Origin: an uncultured Bacteroides sp.
Lineage (GTDB): Bacteria > Bacteroidota > Bacteroidia > Bacteroidales > Bacteroidaceae
Length of the DNA: 64,000 nt
Reading direction: 5' to 3'
Assembly: GCF_963677945.1 (NCBI RefSeq)
Contig: NZ_OY782578.1
Span: forward strand, 1,798,001-1,862,000
The notes beneath the pieces are model-generated. The model was not told the DNA's origin. It made no database searches and saw only the letters and a program-made list of their open reading frames with translations. Within the stretch, counting starts at the first letter, position 1; each line of letters starts with the position of its first letter. Made by a program: the position numbers and the translations under genes. Positions 1-9,400 of this stretch are shown here, piece after piece.

Positions 1-254
1 AAAAAGGAACTGATTTTGGTTGTGAAGACATTTCTAATATACATATTACTACTTTTAAATCAGCAAAAGGATTAGAATTTGATACAGTGATTATTCCTAA
101 TTTCGATTTAGCATTTGACGATTTCTCTTCATATTATGCTCTAGACTGGAAACATTATTATGTTGGAGTAACTAGAGCTAAAACAAATTTGTATCTGATT
201 AGTAGTAGGAATCTAGAACAAATTAATGATTGTGTTGAAGTTGAATATTTATAA
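1..254 (+). CDS. UvrD/Rep-type helicase, C-terminal fragment
   Basis: The open frame enters from the left edge (first full codon at base 3) and stops with TAA at 252-254, giving about 83 residues. It contains two superfamily 1 helicase signatures: a motif V-like stretch, KSAKGLEFDTVIIPNF, and a motif VI-like stretch, YYVGVTRAKTNLYLI, typical of the UvrD C-terminal domain. In this family these residues couple ATP hydrolysis to translocation on single-stranded DNA. The N-terminal ATPase half lies outside the window. The stop is 4 nt before the next start, so it is probably co-transcribed with the two unknown genes downstream. The fold class is clear; substrate and role are not. Confidence 0.85.
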   Translation, partial: KGTDFGCEDISNIHITTFKSAKGLEFDTVIIPNFDLAFDDFSSYYALDWKHYYVGVTRAKTNLYLISSRNLEQINDCVEVEYL

Positions 255-258
255 TAAA

Positions 259-1779
259 ATGAGAACTATAAAGTATTATTTACCGATAAAAGCTGAGAAT
301 CTGGCTCATTATTTTTCAAGAGCGTTAATATGCCCTGCTAAATATATTTTTAAAAGAAATAGTGATGTACAAAGTATATATGATAACATTTTACTACTTT
401 CTTCAAAACAAGCAATATTGGATACAGACTGTTCTTTAGAAATAGTCTTGACAAATGAAGAGATTAGTGAATTAGTACAATTGTCTATAGATTGTTGGTC
501 ATTTGCAAAGCCTTTACCTATAACAAGAATAAAAGAAATACTATTTACAAATCGAGTTTTGATGAAGAATATTATTTCTTTAATAGAAACTAATACCGCA
601 TTTGTACCAAGTAATTTATTGAAAGTCGTAAATAAATTTAATATTGCAATATTACCTAAAAATAAAGGTGTATCTCAGATAGATTGGTCTGATAAAATAA
701 GAAGTTATAATCAGATTTTGGGAGGATTAGCATTAATGCGTTTGGTTACTAGAGATGGTATGAATTATTCTGAAAATTATTTTTCAATGCTATCAAGATA
801 TAATAATATAATTAAGAGAGAACTGAAAAATGCAAATAAAGAGATAAAAACATTGTACAGAGGTGGGTATTATGACTATTTAAATAATTGTATTACTAAG
901 AATGTTGATGAGGTTGTTTTGGAAGATATTGCTAAAAAGGAAGGTCAAACAATTATTAGGAATAAATATACTAGGACTGTAGATCTTGAAAACTTAGATA
1001 ACGCATCTTATATAATGGCTATATTAACCGGATATAAAGTTGCGGATAATGACATAGGACGAATAAATATTGATGGATTAATTATAAATCGTTTTTTAAA
1101 TATAAAGAAAGGTGAAGAGGTCGCCTTTTACTATGGTTTAAATAGAGGATATTCAGTTTTTACAAAAAAATATAAAGATGTCGAATTTAAGTATTGCTTA
1201 GACTCGCTATTAGATTATTATACAATAGAAAGCTTGTATCAAAAGAATATAAATGGAGTTGATTTAAGTGCTGAATTTCCATATTTGGAAAACTGGTGCC
1301 CAAAAAAAATGAAAAAAGCAAATGTAAAGCTTGTTGTTTCCCCCAATTATATAGTATTAGATACAATAGTTCTAGATACTATAAAACCAAAAGTTGGCTC
1401 AAATGATTATTGGAAAAACTTGTGCCAAGATTTTAGAGAGAAAACTGCTCGAATAGTATTTGGTATGAATGTTGAAGATATATATAAAGAAATTGTAAAT
1501 AGAGTTTCTATTGATAAGGATGCAGAAAAGACTATACCAATGGAACCAATATTTAATACGAATAATAAACATATCGTTGTCGATTCTGATTTTTATAAAA
1601 AAATAGAGGTTTTAGAAAAAGAAAATAAAGAATTGAAGATGATAATAAAAGAAAAAGAAAGTCAGATTATTAAATTGGGTAAAACAAGAGAAAAAGTCTT
1701 GATCTATAAAAAGAAAAAAACTGAAAATCTTAATAATGATATTAGTGATAAACAATTGGATTTTGATCTTCAAAAATAG
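259..1779 (+). CDS. Unknown protein with C-terminal coiled coil, helicase-linked
   Basis: Protein of 506 residues that I do not recognise. An upstream ATG at 226 would add 11 residues, but that stretch overlaps the helicase reading frame, so the ATG at 259, 4 nt after the helicase stop, is the better start. The N-terminal two thirds are mixed alpha/beta with no signal peptide, membrane segment or catalytic motif I can name. Roughly residues 455-495 are rich in Lys/Glu in heptad-like order and should form a coiled coil, followed by a short polar tail. Codon use is extremely AT-rich, like the flanking two genes and unlike most of the window. Its tight spacing between a helicase and a methyltransferase-domain gene suggests one functional cassette, possibly phage defence (inference). 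Confidence 0.75.
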   Translation: MRTIKYYLPIKAENLAHYFSRALICPAKYIFKRNSDVQSIYDNILLLSSKQAILDTDCSLEIVLTNEEISELVQLSIDCWSFAKPLPITRIKEILFTNRVLMKNIISLIETNTAFVPSNLLKVVNKFNIAILPKNKGVSQIDWSDKIRSYNQILGGLALMRLVTRDGMNYSENYFSMLSRYNNIIKRELKNANKEIKTLYRGGYYDYLNNCITKNVDEVVLEDIAKKEGQTIIRNKYTRTVDLENLDNASYIMAILTGYKVADNDIGRINIDGLIINRFLNIKKGEEVAFYYGLNRGYSVFTKKYKDVEFKYCLDSLLDYYTIESLYQKNINGVDLSAEFPYLENWCPKKMKKANVKLVVSPNYIVLDTIVLDTIKPKVGSNDYWKNLCQDFREKTARIVFGMNVEDIYKEIVNRVSIDKDAEKTIPMEPIFNTNNKHIVVDSDFYKKIEVLEKENKELKMIIKEKESQIIKLGKTREKVLIYKKKKTENLNNDISDKQLDFDLQK

Positions 1780-1784
1780 TTATA

Positions 1785-3263
1785 ATGTTTGATAAATTGA
1801 TTTTAGTAGATGATTTGTTAAACTTTTTACAGGAAAATGCGGATTTCTTGTTCGAATTGTCTGATGCTACTTATGAACAACTTAAAGAGGAAAAAGACGA
1901 TCTAGAAAAGTTTATTTTATTATGTCCTGATAAAATACAATCATTGGATTTTTCTGATAGTATAAATCGTGCATTTCTTTTCTTTTTGTTTGATTTATGT
2001 GAAAGATTACAATTGTCGTCTTGTTTAGAACAAATATATGTATTATTGCTAAAAAATAGTGTATATATTGGATGTCGTTTACAAGCTGCTGTTTTATTCA
2101 ATATTCAAATTTCAGAAAATGGATCATATCTCTCTGTATTTGATGAAGTTTGTAAATTACTTGAAAATGCTTTAGCTAATGAAGAAGATGATGATAGAAA
2201 AATGCTGGCAACTTTTTCTAATTATTATTTGACTGTGTTGAATCGGAATAATATTTGGATTGTTAAGTTAAAATCAAAAATTCGATTAGCTAAAGATACT
2301 TATCCTTTTTTATCATCTGATTTTGTAATTAAATTACTTTCTTTTGATACATCTAAAATAGAAGAATGCATCTCTAATATTCAATCTTTAAAGGATAGCT
2401 TATTCGGGCGTCGCAGAATAGAAATAGCAAAAGCTGTAGGGAACCTATTAATTGAAGATAGTGATTATGCTAATTCTATTAAACAAATTGAAGACCTTTC
2501 ATTTTCTAAATTACGTAAAGTTGCACTGGATTTAAGCTTAGGAAGTATACAACTTGATGGACGAGGTGTTAAGCCATTGACTACTGATAATGAAATGTTA
2601 GTTTATTTGAGGAACTATGGCAATATGCATTATGCCAAAATGATGTCAGCTATAGAATTATTACCTTTAAAGGAACTTGGAGAAAATGTAGAGATTATAG
2701 ACTGGGGATGTGGACAGGCTTTAGCGGCAATGATTTTTTTTGAATATTGTAATGATAAAAAGCTTAATATTAGGCCAAAAGTGACATTGATTGAACCTTC
2801 TGAACTTGCTATTAGGAGAGCTTTATTGCATGTGAAAATGTTCTCTCCAGAAGCTATAGTTAAAACTGTTTGTAAATACATGGATGATCTTGTTGTCGAT
2901 GATGTTTTGACAGATTCTAATTGTGTTAAAATACATTTGTTCTCAAATATACTTGATGTTGAAAGTTATTCTATAACAAAACTGGAGTCTTTGATTACTA
3001 ATACACAGAAAGGACAGAATTATTTTTTGTGTGCTAGTCCATACATTAACGATTTTAAAACTAATAGAATTGACAGTTTTAAACGCTATTTTGAAGTTGA
3101 TGGAACTTTTTGTTTATATGGAGAACTGGAAAATGGCAAATTAGATGATGATTATTGGTTATGTAATGAACAGTTTAAAGGTTTAATTTGTAACATACAT
3201 ACTAATTATGGATGCTATAAAAAATGGACTAGGGTAATTAGAACCTTCTCGGTGCAGCTTTGA
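1785..3263 (+). CDS. Helical-repeat protein with class I SAM-dependent methyltransferase domain
   Basis: Protein of 492 residues. The first ~240 residues are predicted all-alpha, Leu/Glu/Asp-rich, without a named family. After about residue 270 comes a Rossmann-type methyltransferase core: motif I as EIIDWGCGQALA near residues 302-313, followed by the acidic end of strand 2 in VTLIEPSELA near 328-337. Rsm22-like methyltransferases carry a similar sequence, but the family assignment is uncertain. It begins 5 nt after the previous stop, so the helicase fragment, the coiled-coil protein and this gene look like one operon. No recognition domain for DNA or RNA can be named. The strong AT bias of all three genes suggests horizontal acquisition. 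Confidence 0.75.
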   Translation: MFDKLILVDDLLNFLQENADFLFELSDATYEQLKEEKDDLEKFILLCPDKIQSLDFSDSINRAFLFFLFDLCERLQLSSCLEQIYVLLLKNSVYIGCRLQAAVLFNIQISENGSYLSVFDEVCKLLENALANEEDDDRKMLATFSNYYLTVLNRNNIWIVKLKSKIRLAKDTYPFLSSDFVIKLLSFDTSKIEECISNIQSLKDSLFGRRRIEIAKAVGNLLIEDSDYANSIKQIEDLSFSKLRKVALDLSLGSIQLDGRGVKPLTTDNEMLVYLRNYGNMHYAKMMSAIELLPLKELGENVEIIDWGCGQALAAMIFFEYCNDKKLNIRPKVTLIEPSELAIRRALLHVKMFSPEAIVKTVCKYMDDLVVDDVLTDSNCVKIHLFSNILDVESYSITKLESLITNTQKGQNYFLCASPYINDFKTNRIDSFKRYFEVDGTFCLYGELENGKLDDDYWLCNEQFKGLICNIHTNYGCYKKWTRVIRTFSVQL

Positions 3264-3367
3264 TTTATCTTTATAATAATATGAACTAAAACGATGTGGA
3301 TTGTATCTATGTTTAGAGGCCTTTATATACATTTATTAGATATGGCTAATGAAAAATTGTATTTGTT

Positions 3368-3550
3368 GTGAAATCTTTGAAAGCTGATTTTTACTTTATT
3401 GCTTAATTACTATTGCATTTATATTGTACGTGAATCTATATGTTTAGTTTATAATGATGTATTTATTTCGTTGTTGTTCGTGATCATGTAAACAAAGGTG
3501 TTGAGAAAGGCACTTATTACAGCATTTTGAGGCAAGCGGGGCTTAAATAG
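3368..3550 (+). pseudogene. hicA: Decayed hicA toxin gene
   Basis: Lies in the gap before hicB, where hicA normally sits. In one constant frame, 61 codons from GTG 3368 to TAG 3548-3550, the start reads VKSLKADFYFIA and the end reads VNKGVEKGTYYSILRQAGLK, matching the two ends of HicA (lysine-rich start, KGT..SILRQAGL ending). Between them the frame carries several stop codons and the central glycine-histidine region is not recognisable. The length equals that of a normal HicA, so decay by point mutations without indels is the simplest reading. The C-terminal match is strong; the N-terminal match is short and could be chance. Confidence 0.6.
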
Positions 3551-3587
3551 CCCCCTCCTCTTTGTTTCTAAAATATAGGAGGTAACT

Positions 3588-3980
3588 ATGAAAACAGTAG
3601 AAGTGATTGTAGAACATGCAGGAAAGAATTTTAGTGCTTATATAGAAGGTGCTCCAATTATTACCGTCGGTAATGATATGAGAGAGATTGAAGATAATAT
3701 GAGCGAAGCTATCCAACTGTATTTGGAAGATAATCCAAATCCTGTTGAATTATTGGTTGGAGAATTTGAACTTAAGTTCAAGATTGATGCTGCTACCTTT
3801 ATTAATTACTACAGTAATATATTTACGAAAGCTGCATTGAGTAGAATTACAGGAATAAATGAACGCCAGCTATGGCATTATGCGGCAGGAGTGCATAAAC
3901 CTCGTAAAACTCAGCTTGAAAAGATTCAAAATGGTATTAAGGCATTGACAAAAGAGCTTCAGGCCATTAGTCTGGTATAG
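3588..3980 (+). CDS. hicB: HicB-family antitoxin
   Basis: Protein of 130 residues. Residues 1-50 resemble the partial RNase H-like fold of HicB (VEVIVEHAGKNFSAYIEG, then an acidic helix EAIQLYLED). Residues 80-125 form a helix-turn-helix region (ALSRITGINERQLWHYAAG, then KPRKTQLEKI). HicB neutralises the HicA mRNA interferase and represses its own promoter. A good Shine-Dalgarno sequence, AGGAGGT, precedes the ATG, which is unusual for this genome type. The toxin gene upstream is degraded, so this is an orphan antitoxin. It may persist as a regulator or be on the way to loss. A hairpin (GGGGCT..AGCCCC) lies across the hicA stop. Confidence 0.8.
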   Translation: MKTVEVIVEHAGKNFSAYIEGAPIITVGNDMREIEDNMSEAIQLYLEDNPNPVELLVGEFELKFKIDAATFINYYSNIFTKAALSRITGINERQLWHYAAGVHKPRKTQLEKIQNGIKALTKELQAISLV

Positions 3981-4041
3981 TTTAAATGCTGATGCATATT
4001 ATAGAGAATGAAACACATACACAACCTAGAATAAATTTATA

Positions 4042-4422
4042 ATGATGTCATCAAGTATTCAAATGTTGATTTTTTCTATTTTACTATCATGTATGGCAGT
4101 AATAGAGCTCATTGTTTTTCTTTTTACTGGTAAAGCCGATCCTCTATTTTCAGCTTTGACATTAGCTTCTGTCGTTGCATTTGTATTAGCAGTTAGAGCA
4201 AGGGTTTGGGATAAAAAGAAAATAATAGAATTAGATCAAAATAGATATTGGGTAATGTCCTTGTTAATTTTGACTATTTTGGAATGTATATTTCTTTATC
4301 TGATTTATATTTCTCAGAATGCCTACATAATGTCAATAGATGATTTTCTTGTAAAATGGATAAAGCCTTTTGTTTTTATAATTCCTATTTGGATACTAAC
4401 TTTGTATAATTTAAGAAAATAG
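4042..4422 (+). CDS. Small integral membrane protein, unknown
   Basis: Protein of 126 residues with four hydrophobic segments at about 5-28, 36-51, 68-90 and 105-122, and a short positively charged loop (RARVWDKKK) between the second and third. No family is recognised. The ATG at 4042 is followed directly by a second ATG, and either could be used. It stands alone between hicB and the cysteine desulfidase gene on the same strand. Codon use is AT-rich like the preceding accessory genes, so it probably belongs to the accessory segment rather than to the metabolic region downstream. Confidence 0.6.
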   Translation: MMSSSIQMLIFSILLSCMAVIELIVFLFTGKADPLFSALTLASVVAFVLAVRARVWDKKKIIELDQNRYWVMSLLILTILECIFLYLIYISQNAYIMSIDDFLVKWIKPFVFIIPIWILTLYNLRK

Positions 4423-4563
4423 TTATATCTAATAAAAAGACTTATTTGCATTAACCTATTAGATATAAATCATAAGAGGGGGTGTTATATATAAATCCGA
4501 TTTAAGGAATTGATATTCCTTTCTAATCCTAACTGTATTGATTAGCAAATTCCCTTTTTTAAG

Positions 4564-4601
4564 ATTTATACGTATAAATTCGGAATTTTTATTTAATTTT
4601 G
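4564..4601 (+). promoter_or_regulatory. Promoter with 16-bp palindrome before the desulfidase gene
   Basis: A perfect palindrome, ATTTATACGTATAAAT, occupies 4564-4579. Fourteen bases later a Bacteroides-type -7 box, TAATTTTG, lies at 4594-4601, about 60 nt before the ATG at 4662. The palindrome differs from the AAATRCC operator used further downstream. An upstream hairpin (AAGGAAT-TGAT-ATTCCTT, near 4505) may end transcription from the left. Confidence 0.5.
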
Positions 4602-4661
4602 TATCGCATTAAAAGCAAAAAATAAATTCTCTTATCTAACAAAAAAATCACTTTGAGATTA

Positions 4662-5951
4662 ATGAATATTCACGAAGTTGAAAAAGAACAGATTATCTCG
4701 CTGGTGAAGCGCGAGGTTGTTCCGGCAATTGGTTGCACAGAGCCTATTTCGGTAGCGCTTTGTGTGGCTAAAGCCGCCGAAATATTGGGTACGTTTCCAG
4801 TTAAAATTGAAGCTCATCTTAGCGCAAACATTTTAAAGAATGCGATGGGCGTGGGAATTCCAGGAACAGGAATGATTGGTTTGCCAATAGCAATTGCACT
4901 TGGTGCGTTGATTGGTAAGTCTTCCTATGAACTGGAAGTCCTGAAGGATTGTACCCCCGATGATGTGGAACGAGGCAAACAGCTTATAGAACAGCAGGCC
5001 ATCCACATCTCCCTAAAAGAAAATATTGAAGAAAAACTCTATATTGAAGTTGTTTGCGAAGCCGAAGGTAAGCGTTCAACTGCTATTATCTCTGGTGGAC
5101 ATAAAGATTTTGTTTACCTGGCTGTTGATGATAATGTTCTTCTGGATAAACGTACGGCTTCTGTTGCTGAGAAATCAGAACAAGATCCGGAACTGAACTT
5201 GCGTAAAGTTTATGATTTTGCCATGGAAACGCCTTTGGAAGAGATATCCTTTATTCTTGAAACCAAACGACTGAATATGGCTGCTGCCGAACTTGCTCTG
5301 GATGGTGATTACGGACACGGACTGGGAAAAACTCTGCAAAGTAAAATGGAACGCCACATTATGGGCGATAACACGTTTGCGCATATTCTATCATATACTT
5401 CTGCTGCTTGCGATGCTCGTATGGCAGGAGCGATGATTCCTGTAATGAGTAATTCCGGTAGTGGTAACCAGGGAATCTCGGCTACACTTCCGGTGGCGGT
5501 TTTTGCTGAAGAAAATGACAATTCGGAAGAAGAACTGATTCGTGCCTTGATGCTTAGCCATTTGACTGCAATTTATATCAAACAAAGTTTAGGCAGACTG
5601 TCTGCTCTTTGCGGGTGTGTAGTAGCGGCTACCGGTTCCAGTTGCGGTATCACTTATCTGATGGGTGGTGGTTACGAGCAGGTTTCTTTTGCCGTAAAGA
5701 ATATGATTGCAAATCTAACCGGAATGATTTGCGACGGTGCTAAACCTAGTTGTGCACTAAAGGTGAGCAGTGGTGTATCTACAGCAGTTCTGTCTGCCAT
5801 GCTTGCCATGCAACAGAAATGTGTTACATCCGTAGAAGGAATTATTGACGATGATGTGGACCGTAGTATCCGCAACCTGACAAGAATAGGTTCCGAGGCT
5901 ATGAATGAAACCGACCAGATGGTTTTGGATATTATGACTAGCAAGTGTTGA
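4662..5951 (+). CDS. cyuA: L-cysteine desulfidase / UPF0597 (YhaM, CyuA) family
   Basis: Protein of 429 residues. A TTG at 4653 would add three residues; the ATG at 4662 is preferred. The family signature is clear: VPAIGCTEPISVAL near residue 25 with the first conserved Cys, glycine-rich VGIPGTGMIGLPIAIALG, and C-terminal Cys-bearing stretches (RLSALCGCVVAATGSSCG, GAKPSCALKVSSG) that in related desulfidases and serine dehydratases hold an iron-sulfur cluster. Characterised members split L-cysteine into pyruvate, ammonia and sulfide in the cytoplasm. Its position directly before a large region with Cys-rich leader peptides supports a role in cysteine use. The exact substrate (cysteine or serine) cannot be settled from sequence. 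Confidence 0.8.
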   Translation: MNIHEVEKEQIISLVKREVVPAIGCTEPISVALCVAKAAEILGTFPVKIEAHLSANILKNAMGVGIPGTGMIGLPIAIALGALIGKSSYELEVLKDCTPDDVERGKQLIEQQAIHISLKENIEEKLYIEVVCEAEGKRSTAIISGGHKDFVYLAVDDNVLLDKRTASVAEKSEQDPELNLRKVYDFAMETPLEEISFILETKRLNMAAAELALDGDYGHGLGKTLQSKMERHIMGDNTFAHILSYTSAACDARMAGAMIPVMSNSGSGNQGISATLPVAVFAEENDNSEEELIRALMLSHLTAIYIKQSLGRLSALCGCVVAATGSSCGITYLMGGGYEQVSFAVKNMIANLTGMICDGAKPSCALKVSSGVSTAVLSAMLAMQQKCVTSVEGIIDDDVDRSIRNLTRIGSEAMNETDQMVLDIMTSKC

Positions 5952-5963
5952 AAATAACCGTAC

Positions 5964-5985
5964 TAATGCCTTAAGTGCGGTATAT
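5964..5985 (+). promoter_or_regulatory. Secondary operator site, upstream of promoter A
   Basis: TAATGCC (5964-5970), an 8-nt spacer, then GGTATAT (5979-5985) repeats the architecture of the main operator, starting 33 bp (about three helical turns) upstream of the main site at 5997. It overlaps a weak inverted repeat just after the desulfidase stop, which could instead be a terminator. Confidence 0.4.
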
Positions 5986-5996
5986 TGTTATGTAAT

Positions 5997-6046
5997 AAAT
6001 ACCGCATGAATGGTATTTACAAAAGAAAACACATATTATATCTTTG
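5997..6046 (+). promoter_or_regulatory. Operator plus promoter A, first SusC/SusD operon
   Basis: Perfect inverted repeat AAATACC (5997-6003), spacer of 8, GGTATTT (6012-6018). Exactly 20 nt later the -7 box TATCTTTG lies at 6039-6046. The same layout, with the same 20-nt gap, recurs at 12108, 19220 and 20517. The right arm coincides with the expected -33 position, so a bound protein would compete with or contact sigma factor. Confidence 0.75.
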
Positions 6047-6106
6047 CAACATATTAAAATATTCTTTTAGAAAAGAAACGACTAAATATTTAATAAGGCA
6101 AATGGT

Positions 6107-6277
6107 ATGAAAAAAATCTTGGAAAAAAACAGGTTGCATGGGTTATCGAATCCTGAATTCAGAACGTCAGAAGTGTTTAATTTAGAAACATTACGTTCTT
6201 CTCTATTCTCTATGTTCTCAACTTCTTCTCTCTCTTCCTCTTCTTGTATGCGAATGTGTTGTTGCATGTGCAGATAA
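6107..6277 (+). CDS. Cys/Met-rich leader peptide L1
   Basis: Short ORF of 56 codons between promoter A and the SusC gene. The product starts MKKILEKNRL, has a serine-rich middle and ends SCMRMCCCMCR, with five Cys and three Met in the last eleven residues. The start resembles those of the two other leaders in the window (MKYLIRKNEI, MKTLFRKKRL) and all three share MR(M)CC. No signal peptide is evident. It lies about 50 nt after the predicted transcript start, where translation-dependent leader peptides sit. I infer a sensor in which ribosomes slow at Cys/Met codons when charged tRNA is scarce; a metal-binding micropeptide is the alternative. Confidence 0.65.
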   Translation: MKKILEKNRLHGLSNPEFRTSEVFNLETLRSSLFSMFSTSSLSSSSCMRMCCCMCR

Positions 6278-6335
6278 TTACTTTTCTTATTATTCTTTTC
6301 TTTCTAATAAACAACTTATTTAAAATTTAAAGTCT

Positions 6336-6387
6336 CGTTTTGCATTATGCAAAATGAAATATTCTTTATACGTAATAATACGTATAA
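6336..6387 (+). promoter_or_regulatory. Two hairpins between leader L1 and SusC
   Basis: First hairpin: TTTTGCA (6338-6344), loop TTA, TGCAAAA (6348-6354), extendable by a G-U and a C-G pair. Second hairpin: TTATACGTA (6366-6374), loop ATAA, TACGTATAA (6379-6387), followed 13 nt later by a T-run. They lie 60-110 nt after the leader stop and before the SusC ATG at 6422, so they could be an attenuator or mRNA-stability element. Both stems are AT-rich and modest in strength. Confidence 0.45.
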
Positions 6388-6421
6388 GCTTTTGATATAT
6401 AATTTTTTAAACTGATAATTT

Positions 6422-9400
6422 ATGAAAAAAATTATTTTTTCACTAATATGTTTTTCCGTATTTGCTGTTATTGCAAATGCTCAGACCAGAAAAGTTACAG
6501 GAAAAGTAACTTTTGCTGAGGATGGAGAAGCAATTCCAGGAGTATCAGTCACTGTTGTAGGTACAACTTCTGGTACTATAACAGATGTAGACGGCTTTTA
6601 TTCTGTAAATGTGCCATCTAAAGCTAGTCAGATATCTTTTTCATTTATAGGATATGAAAAAAATATTGTGAATGTTGCAGGTAAAAACGTATTCAATATT
6701 GCTTTAAAATCTTCAAATAGAACGCTCGATGAAATTGTAGTTGTAGCGGGAGGTATTCAACGTACAAAGAGAGAGCAGGGGTATACTGCTACAAAAATTA
6801 CAGCCGAGGAATTAACCGCATCAAAACCGACTTCTATAGCTGCCGGTTTAACAGCTAAGGTTCCCGGATTACAGGTAAATGCTATATCAAGCGGTGTTAA
6901 TCCAAACTTTCGTCTGGTATTAAGAGGTAACCGTTCATTGACTGGTAACAACACTGCATTGGTTGTTGTAGATAATGCTGTAGTTTCTCCTTCAGTATTA
7001 ACGAATATAAACCCTGAAGATATTGAGAATATTCAGGTATTAAACGGAGCTGCCGGAGCTACATTATATGGATCGGAAGCTTCCAATGGTGTTTTACTTG
7101 TTACTACTAAAAGAGGTGAAGCCGGAAAACCTAAAATAAGGATTTCAAATACAACAACTCTTGAACAAGTAAATTTCTTGCCAAAGCTCCAAAATAAGTT
7201 TGGTCAGGGTAGTACTGCTGATGGCCAGGTCTTTGACCCGATTGAGAACCAGCAATTTGGTCCTGCATTTGATGGATCATTGCAAAAACTTGGTTATGCA
7301 TTGGAAAATGGTGATCAGCAATACACTACTTATAAGGCAAAAACTGATAGGGAAGACTTCTGGGAAACTGGTGTGCAGAACCAGACTGATTTATCAATAA
7401 GTTTGGGTAATGATAAATATACTTCGTATGTGTCAGGACAGTACCTTACAAGTACAGGTACCACTCCGGGAGATAAATACAACAGAATATCTCTTCGTTT
7501 AAATAATACAAATAAAGTATTACCTAATCTAGATTTACAGTATAACGCTAATTATATTGAGAATAATTACGATATAACAAATGCTACTGCCACTATTTAT
7601 AGTGAACTGTTGGAAACTCCGGCCAATATTCCGATAAAATCATATAAAGACTGGAGAAATAATAAATGGGCAAATCCTGAAGGTTGGTATAACCCTTGGT
7701 ATGGGAATCCATATTGGGTTGCTGATAATTACCGTAAAGATGCAAAAAATTCCTATTTGACTGGAAAAGTCGAATTAAAATGGACTCCTTTTTCCTGGTT
7801 GTACCTCTTAAATCGTGCGTCTTTATCTAATAGATATTATACAGAGAAATCGCATACTCCTAAATACACATACAGTGAATACGGAAGTACCGTGCAGGGA
7901 AAAACGAATAAAACGGGTTCAGTATCAGATGAACAATACAATACTTCCCGATTCAACTATGATTTCCTTGTGGGAGTGAATAAATCAATCAAGGATGTTT
8001 CGCTTAATCTTATATTAGGCTGGTCGTATACCGATAACAAATCAAAAGATACCAAAGAATCAGTAACCGGACTGGTAATCCCTGGATTATATAACGTAAG
8101 CAACAGAACGGGTGTTTTAACTGGTTCTGAAGAGAATAAACATTATAGAAGCTATGGGTTGTGGGGTGATTTTGTTGCAGGATATAAGAATTATCTGTTC
8201 TTGCATCTCACAGGAAGAAATGACTGGACATCTTTGCTAGCCAAGAAGAATCGTTCTTATTTCTATCCGTCGGCCGACCTTTCTTTCATTGCCACTGATG
8301 CTTTTGATGCATTAAAGGATAATTCAGTTCTTGATTATTTGAAACTTCGTGGTGCTGTATCTAAAACTGGTAACGTGAACATTGATCCTTATGCACTATC
8401 GCCTACGTACGATTCAACTACAGGATTATCAAGTGGAACTTTCTTTACCAAAAACGGAACATTGGTTTCTGATAACTTAAAGCCCGAAATAACCAAAGGC
8501 TATGAATTTGGTACAGAATTCAGACTTTTTAAGGGAAGAATTGATGCGCAATTGAATTTCTATCATACAAGTACTACAGACCAAGCTATATATGCTTCTG
8601 TTGCTCCATCATCAGGATATAGCAATTACCTGATAAATACGGGAGAGGTTACTAATAATGGTATAGAGAGTTCATTACGGATTACTCCGGTAAGAACAAA
8701 TGACTGGGAAGTAAGCGTTGGAGCAAATTACACTCATAATAAGAATCTGGTAAAATCATTGCATCCTACTCTAAAGAAGTTTGGAATTAATGGAAGTAGT
8801 GTGGTTTTTGCAGAAGAAGGACAGGAAGTAAATCAGATAATTGTTTCTGATTATGCTCGTGATGATCAGGGCCGTGTTATTGTAGATCCAAATACGGGTT
8901 ATCCATCAAAAGCTGCAGATACAAAGCGTATTGGTAACACAACTCCAAAACACCGTTTAGGTCTGGACTTAAGAATTAAGTGGAAAAACTTCACATTGGC
9001 AAGCTTGTTTGAATATCGTGGTGGATTCAATGCTGCAGCCATATCGTTGGGTAGTGAACTTGACTTCTCCGGTGCTTCTGCCCGTAGTGCTTATTACAAT
9101 CGCGAACGATTTGTATTCCCAAATTCATCTTATCTTGATGCATCAACAGGTACTTATGTAAAGAATACAAGCATAACAGTAGCCGATGGTGGTACAGGTT
9201 TCTGGACATCTGGTGCATATAACAGAGGCATTTATAGTAATTACGTATATAAAGCTGATTATTGGAAGTGGAGAGAGGTTTCACTTACATATCAGGTTCC
9301 AAAGTCATTCCTGAAGAAGATTCCGGCAATACAGGATGCTTCTATAAGCGTTCAGGGTCGTAATCTATTCTTGTGGACTACAAAAGCAAACGAATATACA

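Noticed and set aside
226-258. Upstream ATG extending the coiled-coil protein by 11 residues
   Set aside because: It overlaps the helicase coding sequence; the ATG at 259 follows the helicase stop at operon-like spacing.
4653-4661. TTG start for the desulfidase gene
   Set aside because: An in-frame ATG three codons later fits the family start.
6082-6267. Minus-strand ORF opposite leader L1
   Set aside because: Shadow frame of the Ser-rich leader; no homology or promoter.
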